From contig JBGGOQ010000012.1 of NCBI GenBank assembly GCA_041320695.1, forward strand, positions 1-64,000: a DNA stretch of 64,000 nt. The letters run 5' to 3'. A model generated the notes under the pieces. That model made no database searches. It had not been told where the DNA came from and saw nothing but the letters and a program-made list of their open reading frames with translations. A program made the translations under genes and the position numbers. Shown here piece after piece: positions 36,009-44,065 of this stretch (position 1 is the stretch's first letter; each line of letters starts with the position of its first letter). The stretch comes from Caldicellulosiruptoraceae bacterium PP1. GTDB taxonomy: Bacteria > Bacillota > Thermoanaerobacteria > Caldicellulosiruptorales > Caldicellulosiruptoraceae.

Positions 36009-37397
36009 ATGAATTTAAATAACATAAAAGTTGACATAAAAACAATGGTTACAACAGATAGAATGAAGGCTATGGTTTTATTATTACAATCAGAAAATGG
36101 GGTTGATTTGTCTGCCGAAAATGTTAAGCAAGCTTTATCTAAAAATAGAATTGTTTATGGGATTGACGAAGATGCAATAAATAGACTTATTCAAAATCCA
36201 GTTTTTGATTCACCAATTGTAGTAGCTAATGGCAAATTTCCACAAAAAGGTATTGATTCAAAAATAATTTATCATTTTGAGATTAAAAAGGACTTGAAAC
36301 CTAAGGAACTTGAGGATGGGAGAGTTGATTACAAAGATTTAGGAATTGTTCAAAATGTTAGAAAGGATGATATATTAGCTACATTAGTTGATGCAATTGA
36401 CGGTCAAGATGGGATGGACGTTTTGGGTATTGTTTTAAAGGCTCCAAAACCAAGGAAGTTAGCCTTACCAAGAGGCAAGAATACATATATAAGTGATGCT
36501 GGGAAAACACTTAAGGCAGCTTGTGATGGACAAGTGACATTTATCGAAGGAAAAGTTACAGTTTTAAATACATTAGAAATTAATTCAAATGTAGATATTT
36601 CCACAGGTAATATAAACTTTGTTGGGAATGTTCATGTCCATGGTAGTGTACTTTCAGGATTTAAGATATTTGCAGAAGGTAATGTTGAGATAGAAGGAAT
36701 TGTTGAAGCTTCAGAAATAGAAGCAAAGGGCGATGTTATCTTACATAAAGGAATTACTGGAATGGGGAAAGGTAAGGTTACTGCTGGTAATAATATTTTT
36801 GCAAAGTTTATTGAAAACGCCTATGTATCTGCTAAAAACGATATACAAGCAGAGGCAATTGTAAATAGTACAGTGAACTGTGGTAACAAACTAATACTAA
36901 TAGGGCGAAAGGCATCAATTGTTGGTGGTGTTTGCAAGGTTGGGAAAGAGGTTGATGCAAAGGTAATTGGATCACTTTTATCTACTACTACTGAGATAGA
37001 GGTTGGGATTGACCCACTGATGCTTGATAGATATCACACAATTAAAAAAGAAATACAGGAGCTAAAAGAAAATATTAAAAAATGTGATCAGGGTATAGAA
37101 GTTCTCAAAAAATTAGAAGCAGTAAATATGTTAACAGATGACAAAAAAGAGATGTTAGCTAAATTTACGCGTTCCAAGATTATTTCAAATGAAAGATTAC
37201 AATCGTTAACTAAAGAATTTGAAGATATTGAAAAGAAGTTAGATGAAAGAAACGAGGGTATTATTAAAGTATCTGAAGTTATATATCCAGGCACCAAAAT
37301 TACTATTGGAACAGTATGCAAATATATTAAAGAAGAGATGAAATTTTGTAAATTTTACAGAGATGAAGCCGATATAAAAGTTGAACCCTACAAATAA
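36009..37397 (+). CDS. FapA-family polymerising protein (DUF342)
   Basis: DUF342/FapA-family protein, common next to sigD in clostridia. Seen: N-terminal domain with QNPVFDSPIVVANG, the FapA core VRKDDILATLVDAIDGQDGMDVLG, a beta-helix-like central part rich in repeated V/I/G (about 175-330), and a C-terminal coiled coil (about 340-425). 462 residues. Known: FapA proteins influence cell shape and flagellar or polar functions in some bacteria; the specific role here is inferred only from context. Confidence 0.85.
   Translation: MNLNNIKVDIKTMVTTDRMKAMVLLLQSENGVDLSAENVKQALSKNRIVYGIDEDAINRLIQNPVFDSPIVVANGKFPQKGIDSKIIYHFEIKKDLKPKELEDGRVDYKDLGIVQNVRKDDILATLVDAIDGQDGMDVLGIVLKAPKPRKLALPRGKNTYISDAGKTLKAACDGQVTFIEGKVTVLNTLEINSNVDISTGNINFVGNVHVHGSVLSGFKIFAEGNVEIEGIVEASEIEAKGDVILHKGITGMGKGKVTAGNNIFAKFIENAYVSAKNDIQAEAIVNSTVNCGNKLILIGRKASIVGGVCKVGKEVDAKVIGSLLSTTTEIEVGIDPLMLDRYHTIKKEIQELKENIKKCDQGIEVLKKLEAVNMLTDDKKEMLAKFTRSKIISNERLQSLTKEFEDIEKKLDERNEGIIKVSEVIYPGTKITIGTVCKYIKEEMKFCKFYRDEADIKVEPYK
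37349..37375 (+). promoter_or_regulatory. Candidate SigD promoter inside the fapA end
   Basis: TAAA (37349-37352), exactly 15 bases, then GCCGATAT (37368-37375) matches the Gram-positive SigD consensus TAAA-N15-GCCGATAT perfectly. It lies in the last codons of fapA, about 38 bp before the next start at 37413, and would drive the three trailing small genes. Confidence 0.7.
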
Positions 37398-37412
37398 TTT
37401 GAGGTGTTTATT

Positions 37413-37676
37413 ATGAATCTAAGACCTATTGATGCTAAGATACTTCTTCCAAAATCAACAGAGGTTTCACAGATAGTTTATGCAGAGCAACAGAAAGAAA
37501 ATTTGCAAAAACAAGATTTGATTCATAAAAATCAAAATAGGATAGATAATAATTTAAAAAGTATACATGCAAAAGATGAGGTAAGCCAAGTTAAAATAAA
37601 TGAAAAGCAGAAAGAACAAAATCAAAAAAAGAAGAAAGAAGAGAAAAAAAAGAAGGGCTTTGATATTAGAATTTAG
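37413..37676 (+). CDS. Lys-rich hypothetical protein of the flagellar operon tail
   Basis: Unrecognised 87-residue protein. Seen: N-terminal MNLRPIDAKILLPKSTEVSQI, a Gln/Lys/Asn-rich middle predicted helical, and a strongly basic end (about 68-82) closing with GFDIRI. It has no membrane segment. ATG 37413 chosen over GTG 37404, since GAGGTG is its ribosome binding site. It is the first gene after the candidate SigD promoter. Similar short proteins often follow sigD in clostridia, but none has an assigned function that I know. Confidence 0.75.
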   Translation: MNLRPIDAKILLPKSTEVSQIVYAEQQKENLQKQDLIHKNQNRIDNNLKSIHAKDEVSQVKINEKQKEQNQKKKKEEKKKKGFDIRI

Positions 37677-37689
37677 AGAGGTTTAACTT

Positions 37690-38226
37690 ATGGATGGATA
37701 TATTATCTTATCAATATTTTTTGGGATTACTATAATAGTATTTGCTCTTTTTTCAATAAAAAAGGATCTTGAAAAAGGTGAAAAAATTATTTTACAAAGT
37801 GAATATAACATAAATAGATTGGATAATCTTCTTAAGGAAGCAAATGAAACAATTGAAGAGATTGATGCCTTTGGAGAATATATTGTTGATAGAATAGAAA
37901 ATAAAACAAAATGGGCATTAGAAATGCTGAGCACGGTAACAAAAGAAAATCAAGTAAAAAAACAAGATGAGATTTCAACTGAAGTTAATAATATTGAAAA
38001 GCAGTATACTTCTCAAAATGAAGTAAAGAACATGGGAAAAGTTGATGAAGATACAAAGAAAGAAAGCATGCCTGAAATAAAAGTGAGTAAGATTGAAGAA
38101 AAGTACAAAAAGGTATTAGATCTTTACCAAAGTGGAATGGATATAGATCAAATTGCAAGTAAACTTTCACTTGGCAAAGGTGAGGTAAGGCTTGCTATTA
38201 GAATAATGGGAGGCAAAGATAAGTGA
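37690..38226 (+). CDS. SwrB-like membrane protein (DUF6115-type)
   Basis: Architecture resembles B. subtilis SwrB (YlxL), which sits next to sigD and promotes flagellar type III assembly. Seen: one N-terminal transmembrane helix (about 3-20) followed by KK, a coiled coil (about 25-60), a long acidic/basic linker, and a C-terminal helix-turn-helix-like block (about 140-172) with LYQSGMDIDQIASKLSLGKGEV. 178 residues. The homology to SwrB is inferred from topology and position and is not proven here. The stop overlaps the following GTG. Confidence 0.72.
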   Translation: MDGYIILSIFFGITIIVFALFSIKKDLEKGEKIILQSEYNINRLDNLLKEANETIEEIDAFGEYIVDRIENKTKWALEMLSTVTKENQVKKQDEISTEVNNIEKQYTSQNEVKNMGKVDEDTKKESMPEIKVSKIEEKYKKVLDLYQSGMDIDQIASKLSLGKGEVRLAIRIMGGKDK

Positions 38227-38543
38227 AAGGATATAAATTGATTCTTTTAGGGATTGGCATAGGGTGGATACTATGTTCAATCTTTTTTTATATAATATTC
38301 AAAAATGATATCTCATATAGACAAGGAAATTTACAGAATACCATCCGGATTTATACAACAGATAATTTAAATGAATTTGCTGATGCACTTTTTAGGAACT
38401 CTGTAATTCAAGATAGAAATTCATTTATTGGATATGTTAAAAGCCATAAATTGCAATATAAGATTATAAAAGATAAGAATGTAACCTTTGACAAAGGCAT
38501 GACATATGATGAAATCTTAGATGCAGTTTATAATAGTCAATGA
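38223..38543 (+). CDS. Membrane-anchored small protein, unknown
   Basis: 106 residues. Seen: N-terminal transmembrane helix (about 5-25), then an extracytoplasmic domain ending in FDKGMTYDEILDAVYNS, faintly like the YceG/MltG tail that binds peptidoglycan. It may be a cell-wall factor linked to flagellar insertion, but the resemblance is weak and no catalytic residues are seen. GTG start at 38223 overlaps the previous stop (GTGA). Its stop codon lies in the operon terminator stem. Confidence 0.65.
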   Translation: MKGYKLILLGIGIGWILCSIFFYIIFKNDISYRQGNLQNTIRIYTTDNLNEFADALFRNSVIQDRNSFIGYVKSHKLQYKIIKDKNVTFDKGMTYDEILDAVYNSQ

Positions 38544-38565
38544 GAGGCAAAGCCTCTCTTTTTTT
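38542..38565 (+). terminator. Terminator of the flagellar/chemotaxis operon
   Basis: A perfect 7-bp stem GAGAGGC/GCCTCTC with the loop AAA (38542-38558) is followed by seven Ts. It overlaps the stop codon of the last gene and closes a cluster of almost 30 kb. Confidence 0.92.
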
Positions 38566-38575
38566 ATAAAATATA

Positions 38576-38590
38576 TTGACTATCAGTCAA
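38576..38590. promoter_or_regulatory. Palindromic operator 1 (TTGACTATCAGTCAA)
   Basis: A perfect 15-bp palindrome with 6-bp arms, overlapping the -35 box. It shares the core TGACT-N3-AGTCA with operator 2. Sites of this form are typical of TetR-family repressors; no TetR gene lies in the window, so the protein is unknown. Confidence 0.75.
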
Positions 38591-38603
38591 TTTTGATTAT
38601 AAT
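38576..38603 (+). promoter_or_regulatory. SigA promoter of the MMPL operon
   Basis: TTGACT (38576-38581), 16-nt spacer, and perfect TATAAT (38598-38603). The -35 is embedded in a perfect palindrome, so repressor binding there would block RNA polymerase. Confidence 0.85.
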
Positions 38604-38617
38604 AATAAATGTAATAA

Positions 38618-38632
38618 ATGACTAATAGTCAT
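38618..38632. promoter_or_regulatory. Palindromic operator 2 (ATGACTAATAGTCAT)
   Basis: A perfect 15-bp palindrome with the same TGACT-N3-AGTCA core, just after the predicted transcription start. Its centre is 42 bp from operator 1, four B-DNA turns, so both would face the same side of the helix. Confidence 0.75.
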
Positions 38633-38652
38633 AATTTTTGGAGGTGACATAA

Positions 38653-40740
38653 GTGAAAAACTTTGGATTTTTTGTTGCGAAACATAAAAAACTTATTGTT
38701 CTAATAGCTATATTACTACTAATTCCAGCATTATATGGCTTTTTTACTACAAAGATAAACTATGATATCTTAACCTATCTTCCGAAAAACCTGGATTCTA
38801 TGAAAGGACAAGAGATATTAGACAAGGACTTTAAACAGGCATCATTATCAATGCTAATAGTTCAAAATAACAATCCAAATTATATTAAAAAAATAAAGGA
38901 TAAAATTTCAAAAGTTAATGGGGTTGATAAGGTAATCTGGATTGATGATATTGTTGATAATTCAATACCTAATGACATGTTACCAGAGGAGATTAGATCA
39001 ACATTTTATAGTTCTGATTCTACTCTTTTACTAATTAAGTTTTTGGATTCCCCATCATCAGCGTCTACTCAAAAAGCGATTGGGGAAATCAGAAAAATCA
39101 TGGATAAAAGTTCATATCTTAGTGGAATGTCAGCAATTATAAAAGATACAAAGGATATTTCGGATAGAGAAACACCTATTTATGTTATTATTGCTGTTGT
39201 TTTTTCATTTATTTTATTAACTTTTACTATGGAATCACCTATTGTTCCATTCATATTTTTGTTATGTATCGGTATAGCAATTATATATAACTTAGGATCT
39301 AACAGATTTTTAGGACAAATATCTTATGTAACAAAATCACTTGCAGCGGTTTTACAGCTTGGTGTTACAATGGACTTTTCAATATTCTTACTTCATAGGT
39401 TTGAAGAGGAAAAGAAAAAATTCCAAGATACAAATGAAGCAATGGCAGAGGCCATTTCAAAGACAATTGTAGCAATTGGAAGTAGTGCTGCAACAGCTGT
39501 TGCCGGTTTTTTAGCACTTTGTGTTATGAAACTAAAGCTTGGAGTAGATATTGGTATTGTAATGGCAAAAGGGGTATTCTTAGGGGTTCTTTCAACAATT
39601 ACTATACTTCCTGCCTTTATTCTTCTGTTTGATAAGCTGATAGATAGGGTTAAGATGATTAATATTCTTCCAACATTTAATAAGACAGCACAATTTGTTT
39701 CTAAATTCTATCATCTTTTAGTAGCCTTGATGATTCTTCTGATACTTCCTGCAATATATGGTGCAAACAATACAAAAGTATATTACAATCTTATTGATTC
39801 ATTACCAAAAACATTGAAATCTGTTGAAGCTACTGACAAATTGAAAAAAGACTATAATATGACAACAACTCATATGATTATTGTAAAGGATAATATTTCT
39901 AATGGAAGTATAAATAAAATGTGTTCTGAAATTGAAAATGTGAGTGGTGTTACCAAGGTTTTAGCATTTGAGAAATTTGTTGGTGGAGGCATTCCATCAA
40001 GTTTTATTCCTGAAACATTAAAAGAAAACTTTGAAGCCAATGGTTATAAGCTTATATTAGTTAATTCTTTATATAAGGCTGCAACAAATGAGGCTAATAT
40101 ACAGATTGATAGGATAAATAAAATAATAAAAAAGTACTCAAAGGAATCAATTGTTGCTGGTGAAGGAGCTTTAACAAAGGATTTAGTTGAAATAGCTAAG
40201 GTTGACTTCAAGAGGGTAGATTTTGTATCAATAATTGCAATATTCTTAATAATCTTACTTACATTTAGATCTATATCAATACCAGTTATTTTAGTTGGCT
40301 CAATAGAACTTGCAATATTTATAAATATGTCGATACCATATTATACAAACAAGATAATACCTTTTATTGCTTCAATTGTTATTGGGACAATACAATTAGG
40401 GTCCACAGTAAACTATGCAATATTATTAACAACAAGATTTAGAGAGGAGTTAAGAAATGGGCTAGACAAGATTGAAGCAATTAAGGTTGCAATTTCTGCA
40501 TCATCACGGTCAATTGTAACAAGTGCATTAGCATTTTGTTTATCTACATTATCAGTTGCTATTGTTGCACAGATTGATATGATAAAAACCCTTTGTTTGA
40601 TGCTATCACGTGGTGCACTTATAAGTATGTTTGTAATAATCTATTTGTTACCAGCCTTATTAGTTCTTTTTGAAGGGCTTATAAGTAAAACAACACGTGG
40701 CTGGCAAAAAACTATAAAAGAAGAATATGAAACGGTATAA
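38653..40740 (+). CDS. MMPL/RND-superfamily transporter
   Basis: Large membrane exporter of the MMPL (RND) type. Seen: two similar halves, each with one helix, a large extracellular loop (about 35-165 and 375-520), then a block of five to six helices; SSAATAVAGFLALCVMKL in half one and SIVTSALAFCLSTL in half two are matching family segments. 695 residues, twelve predicted helices. GTG start at 38653 with near-perfect GGAGGTGA. Known family members move lipids, drugs or small molecules. The substrate here is unknown; the next gene is a likely partner. Confidence 0.92.
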   Translation: MKNFGFFVAKHKKLIVLIAILLLIPALYGFFTTKINYDILTYLPKNLDSMKGQEILDKDFKQASLSMLIVQNNNPNYIKKIKDKISKVNGVDKVIWIDDIVDNSIPNDMLPEEIRSTFYSSDSTLLLIKFLDSPSSASTQKAIGEIRKIMDKSSYLSGMSAIIKDTKDISDRETPIYVIIAVVFSFILLTFTMESPIVPFIFLLCIGIAIIYNLGSNRFLGQISYVTKSLAAVLQLGVTMDFSIFLLHRFEEEKKKFQDTNEAMAEAISKTIVAIGSSAATAVAGFLALCVMKLKLGVDIGIVMAKGVFLGVLSTITILPAFILLFDKLIDRVKMINILPTFNKTAQFVSKFYHLLVALMILLILPAIYGANNTKVYYNLIDSLPKTLKSVEATDKLKKDYNMTTTHMIIVKDNISNGSINKMCSEIENVSGVTKVLAFEKFVGGGIPSSFIPETLKENFEANGYKLILVNSLYKAATNEANIQIDRINKIIKKYSKESIVAGEGALTKDLVEIAKVDFKRVDFVSIIAIFLIILLTFRSISIPVILVGSIELAIFINMSIPYYTNKIIPFIASIVIGTIQLGSTVNYAILLTTRFREELRNGLDKIEAIKVAISASSRSIVTSALAFCLSTLSVAIVAQIDMIKTLCLMLSRGALISMFVIIYLLPALLVLFEGLISKTTRGWQKTIKEEYETV

Positions 40741-40760
40741 TAAAATAAGGAGGGATTTTT

Positions 40761-42938
40761 ATGAAAAAAAAATTAATAAGGGCATTATCAACAATGTTGG
40801 TATTTTCATTTTTAACTACTGTTGTGTTTGCAAATACAAATATTAAAAAGGATGAAACAGTTTATGCTATCTTAGATCCAGATGGAAATGCAAAAGAATG
40901 TATTGTTACAGATTGGATTCATTCTGACCTTCCTAATATAACTATTGATGATAAATCGAATCTTACTAATATTGTTAATCTTAAAGGTGAGCAAAATCCT
41001 ATTATAGATGGTCAAAATCTTAAGTGGAATTTAGAGGGTAATGACTTGTTCTATCAAGGTAATGCACCATTAAATTTACCTTTTAGCATTAAAGTAAGAT
41101 ATTTTTTAGATGGCAAAGAGATTTCATACAAAGAGTTGTTAGGTAAAAGCGGGCATTTGAAAATAACTATTAATGTTATTAATAACCTTAAAAAAGATGT
41201 TTTAATTAAAAATGAAAGAAGGACAATCTACATTCCATTTAGTGTAGCATGCCTTTTAAATATGCCAGTTGACAAATTCAAAAATGTAAAATCAAACTTT
41301 GGGCAATTAATTTCAGATGGGAATAATCAAGCAGTAGCTTCAGTGCTTTTCCCAGGATTAAAAGAAAGCCTAAGTCTTTCTGATGAATTTAATAAGATAA
41401 TAGATTTACCTAATAGTATTTCTATTGAATCTGATGTTAAAGATTTTGAACTTGGTTCAATATACTTTACAGTTGTTAATAAGGTTCCTACGCTTGATAA
41501 TCTTAAAACAGACTCACTCGATGAATTTAAAAAAGGAATTGAAGATCTTAAGGATGCAAGCAATAAATTAGCAGAAGGTTCAGTTACACTTAGCAATGGT
41601 CAAAAGGAATTTAATTTAAACCTTTCAAAGTTTGTAGATGGACTTAATAAACTTACAGCTGCATCTAAAGAATTAAAGGATGGGACAACTAACTTATCAA
41701 AAGGTATAGATGAAGCCAATAAAGGTGCATTACAGCTTAAAAATGGTATTGATGAACTAAAAACAAACTCACCCAAGCTAATTGGTGGGATTAAGGACTA
41801 TACAGATGGTGTTTATAAATTTGTTTATGGTTCACAAACCCTTAATGATTCAACATCTAAGCTTCTTGATGGTGTTAATATTTTAGGACAAAAGCAAAAT
41901 GAACTTACACAAGGACTTAAGCAGTCATTAGATGCAACAACAGCAATAAAAAATGGACATAGCCAATTAAATGAAGGTGTTGCTAATCTTGATTCAGGGA
42001 TAGAACAAATTCTAAATGGTAAAAAGAAAGAGCTTGAAGGGATAAACTTACTTATCTCTGGTATAGATACCATTCAAAAGATGATAGAACCTCTTAAGAA
42101 TGTTCAATTAATTGCTGATGCTATGAACAAGTTAGATGCTGCTTTGCAAAAAGAGAAGGAAGGGCTGCAAAACTTAGTTGTTTCAAGCAATGCTATGATT
42201 GAAGGATTAAATAAATTATCACTTGGTGCAAAGCAGGTAAAGGAAGGTTCAGAAAAGATTAATACAAGTTTGAGTCAGCTTGAAAATGGAAATAAGAAGC
42301 TGTATGAAGGTTCTTTGGCTATTTCACAAAACATGAATCTAATATCTGAAAATGTAAGTAAGATTGAACAAGGACAAAAACAACTTAATGAAAATGGTAA
42401 AAAACTAATTGCTGGTGGTAATTTGATAAATAGTAACATATCTTCATTAGGAAATGGATTTGATAAATTATCTCAAGGAGCAAATAAATTATCAAATGGT
42501 ATGCAACAATTAAATAATGGCTTTATGCAGTACAAGAATGGGTTTGAAAAGTTTTATGAAAATTTAAATCTTTTGAATGACAAATCAAAGCTTTTATTAG
42601 ATGGTTCAAAAAAACTAACAGAAGGTTCAAAAACTTTAAGTGATAATATTGAGAAGTTTAATAAAGAAGGTATTGATGAGCTTTATAAAAAATCTCAAGA
42701 ACTAACTGTTGGGCTTGATAAGGTAAAAATACTAAAAGATGAACTTATTAAATTTTCAAATGAATACAAAACATATACAGGCATAAGTGATGGAATGAAT
42801 GGAGAAGTAAAATTTGTAATAAAAACAGAAGAATTAAAGAAGGAAGAAAAAGCTACAAATGAAAAGCCACAAGCAACACAAGAAAAGAAACTCACATTCT
42901 GGCAGTGGCTAAAAAAACTTCTTCACATAGGAGCATAA
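40761..42938 (+). CDS. Secreted X-X-X-Leu-X-X-Gly heptad-repeat protein
   Basis: 725-residue extracytoplasmic protein. Seen: signal peptide (about 1-24, ending VFANT), an N-terminal beta-rich domain (about 25-245), then about thirty degenerate Leu-x-x-Gly units (about 250-660, for example LKDG, LSKG, LTQG, LNEG, LSNG), predicted as a long coiled coil, and a short amphipathic tail WQWLKKLLHIG. Similar repeats occur in YhgE/Pip-type proteins, but the C-terminal membrane domain of those is absent. It lies 20 nt behind the MMPL gene with a good ribosome binding site (AAGGAGG). It is probably an envelope partner of the exporter. Confidence 0.85.
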   Translation: MKKKLIRALSTMLVFSFLTTVVFANTNIKKDETVYAILDPDGNAKECIVTDWIHSDLPNITIDDKSNLTNIVNLKGEQNPIIDGQNLKWNLEGNDLFYQGNAPLNLPFSIKVRYFLDGKEISYKELLGKSGHLKITINVINNLKKDVLIKNERRTIYIPFSVACLLNMPVDKFKNVKSNFGQLISDGNNQAVASVLFPGLKESLSLSDEFNKIIDLPNSISIESDVKDFELGSIYFTVVNKVPTLDNLKTDSLDEFKKGIEDLKDASNKLAEGSVTLSNGQKEFNLNLSKFVDGLNKLTAASKELKDGTTNLSKGIDEANKGALQLKNGIDELKTNSPKLIGGIKDYTDGVYKFVYGSQTLNDSTSKLLDGVNILGQKQNELTQGLKQSLDATTAIKNGHSQLNEGVANLDSGIEQILNGKKKELEGINLLISGIDTIQKMIEPLKNVQLIADAMNKLDAALQKEKEGLQNLVVSSNAMIEGLNKLSLGAKQVKEGSEKINTSLSQLENGNKKLYEGSLAISQNMNLISENVSKIEQGQKQLNENGKKLIAGGNLINSNISSLGNGFDKLSQGANKLSNGMQQLNNGFMQYKNGFEKFYENLNLLNDKSKLLLDGSKKLTEGSKTLSDNIEKFNKEGIDELYKKSQELTVGLDKVKILKDELIKFSNEYKTYTGISDGMNGEVKFVIKTEELKKEEKATNEKPQATQEKKLTFWQWLKKLLHIGA

Positions 42939-42962
42939 TAACATTAGTGCAAGCTCCCATGC

Positions 42963-42992
42963 GAGCCAGTGGGGAAGGTTCCCCACTGGCTC
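42963..42992. repeat. REP-like 12-bp perfect palindrome
   Basis: GAGCCAGTGGGG (42963-42974) and its exact complement (42981-42992) around a six-base loop. The left arm and loop match 17 of 19 bases of the repeat arm at 55410, so it belongs to the same GAGCCAnTGGGGAnGGTTC family. A run of eight Ts starts 20 nt later (43013), so a terminator role is possible but not ideal. Confidence 0.8.
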
Positions 42993-43022
42993 ACTGGCTA
43001 ATATAGGTACTGTTTTTTTTGT

Positions 43023-43073
43023 CCACAATATGATAAGCTATATCTAATATTACTTTGGTCGAGGGTATTGTGG
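43023..43073. promoter_or_regulatory. Inverted repeat in the araC-type gene leader
   Basis: CCACAATA (43023-43030) and its exact complement TATTGTGG (43066-43073) end one base before the start codon and bracket the GAGGG ribosome binding site in the loop. It could be an autoregulatory operator or an RNA stem over the start region. Confidence 0.5.
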
Positions 43074-43074
43074 A

Positions 43075-43911
43075 ATGCTTGATGAACTATATAGTATTAT
43101 GCCAGTTATTGTTAAGACTATTGAAAGAGTACATGATAATTCCTGGTCAATGGATTACAACGAGCATGAGAACTATGAATTTGTTTATGTCAAAAAAGGC
43201 CAACTTAGGTTTACCATAATAGATGAAACAGTAAACCTAAAAAACGGTGAGATATTAATAATAAAGCCAAATACAAGGCATAAGTTTGAGGTTATAGGGA
43301 ATATTAAAGCAGAATTTATAGTTTTAGGATTCCATATAAAGGAATCATATAGGCTCAAAATGAACCAACTTTATGAAATTTATGGCTTTATATTTGAAAT
43401 TGATAAACATAAGCAAAGCTATTATAATCTCAAAGTTCGAAAAAAAAGTGATGTTTTCTTATGCTTGGAACATATGTTGAATGAGGCAAAAAATAACAAA
43501 GAAAGTGTTTTGCAACATCTAAAGATACTTGAGCTATTTGTTTACATAACTCGTGAGGTTAAAAAGTTTAGCAATAAAGCACTTCAGGACAGCACAATGA
43601 TAGCAAAAGAGGTTAAAAAAATTATAGATGAGAACTATCAAGAGGATCTGCGTATAGGAATGATTGCACGTCAATATTACATATCAGAAAGTGCATTGTG
43701 TAGAATTTTTAAAAAAGAGTTCAAAATGCTACCTAAAGACTATTTATTATCAAAAAGGATTGAAAAGGCGAAAGAGTATCTTTTGAATGGGAACCTAAAA
43801 ATAGGGGAGATTGCACTTATTTGTGGTTTTTCAAGTATTCAAAGATTTAATGATATATTTAAAAAATATATTGGTGTAAGCCCAAGACAATACAGAAACA
43901 AACAAAACTAA
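43075..43911 (+). CDS. AraC-family transcriptional regulator with cupin sensor
   Basis: 278 residues. Seen: N-terminal cupin-type domain with NYEFVYVKKGQLRF and IIKPNTRHKFE (about 28-90), linker, and a C-terminal double helix-turn-helix with ARQYYISESALCRIFKKEF and the AraC signature FSSIQRFNDIFKKYIGVSPRQYR. Ligand unknown. It stands alone between the MMPL operon and groESL. It is a candidate regulator of the MMPL operon, but AraC proteins usually bind direct repeats and not palindromes like those upstream of that operon. Confidence 0.92.
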   Translation: MLDELYSIMPVIVKTIERVHDNSWSMDYNEHENYEFVYVKKGQLRFTIIDETVNLKNGEILIIKPNTRHKFEVIGNIKAEFIVLGFHIKESYRLKMNQLYEIYGFIFEIDKHKQSYYNLKVRKKSDVFLCLEHMLNEAKNNKESVLQHLKILELFVYITREVKKFSNKALQDSTMIAKEVKKIIDENYQEDLRIGMIARQYYISESALCRIFKKEFKMLPKDYLLSKRIEKAKEYLLNGNLKIGEIALICGFSSIQRFNDIFKKYIGVSPRQYRNKQN

Positions 43912-44024
43912 AGAGTAATTTAGATAATTAAAGAAAAATAAAGAAAATGAAAGTAAAATAAAATAAATAACAAAGAAATCAAAAAAAAATTAATAATATT
44001 GACGAAAATGAGGAAAAATAAGAC
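43912..44024. other. A-rich upstream tract of groESL
   Basis: A stretch of over 100 bases with very few C residues on the + strand, made of A-tracts and AAAG/AAAT words. It sits just before the groE promoter and could act as an UP element or bent DNA. No gene, hairpin or terminator was seen. Confidence 0.4.
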
Positions 44025-44054
44025 TTGATATATAAAGGAAGAATATACTATATT
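44025..44054 (+). promoter_or_regulatory. groESL promoter
   Basis: TTGATA (44025-44030), 18-nt spacer, TATATT (44049-44054), immediately upstream of the CIRCE operator. Best-matching SigA-type pair in the region. Confidence 0.6.
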
Positions 44055-44065
44055 AAATAATGTAA

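Noticed and set aside
42993-43020. The T-run after the 42963 palindrome as a standard intrinsic terminator
   Set aside because: The eight Ts begin 20 nt past the stem, too far for normal termination, so only a possible role is noted.
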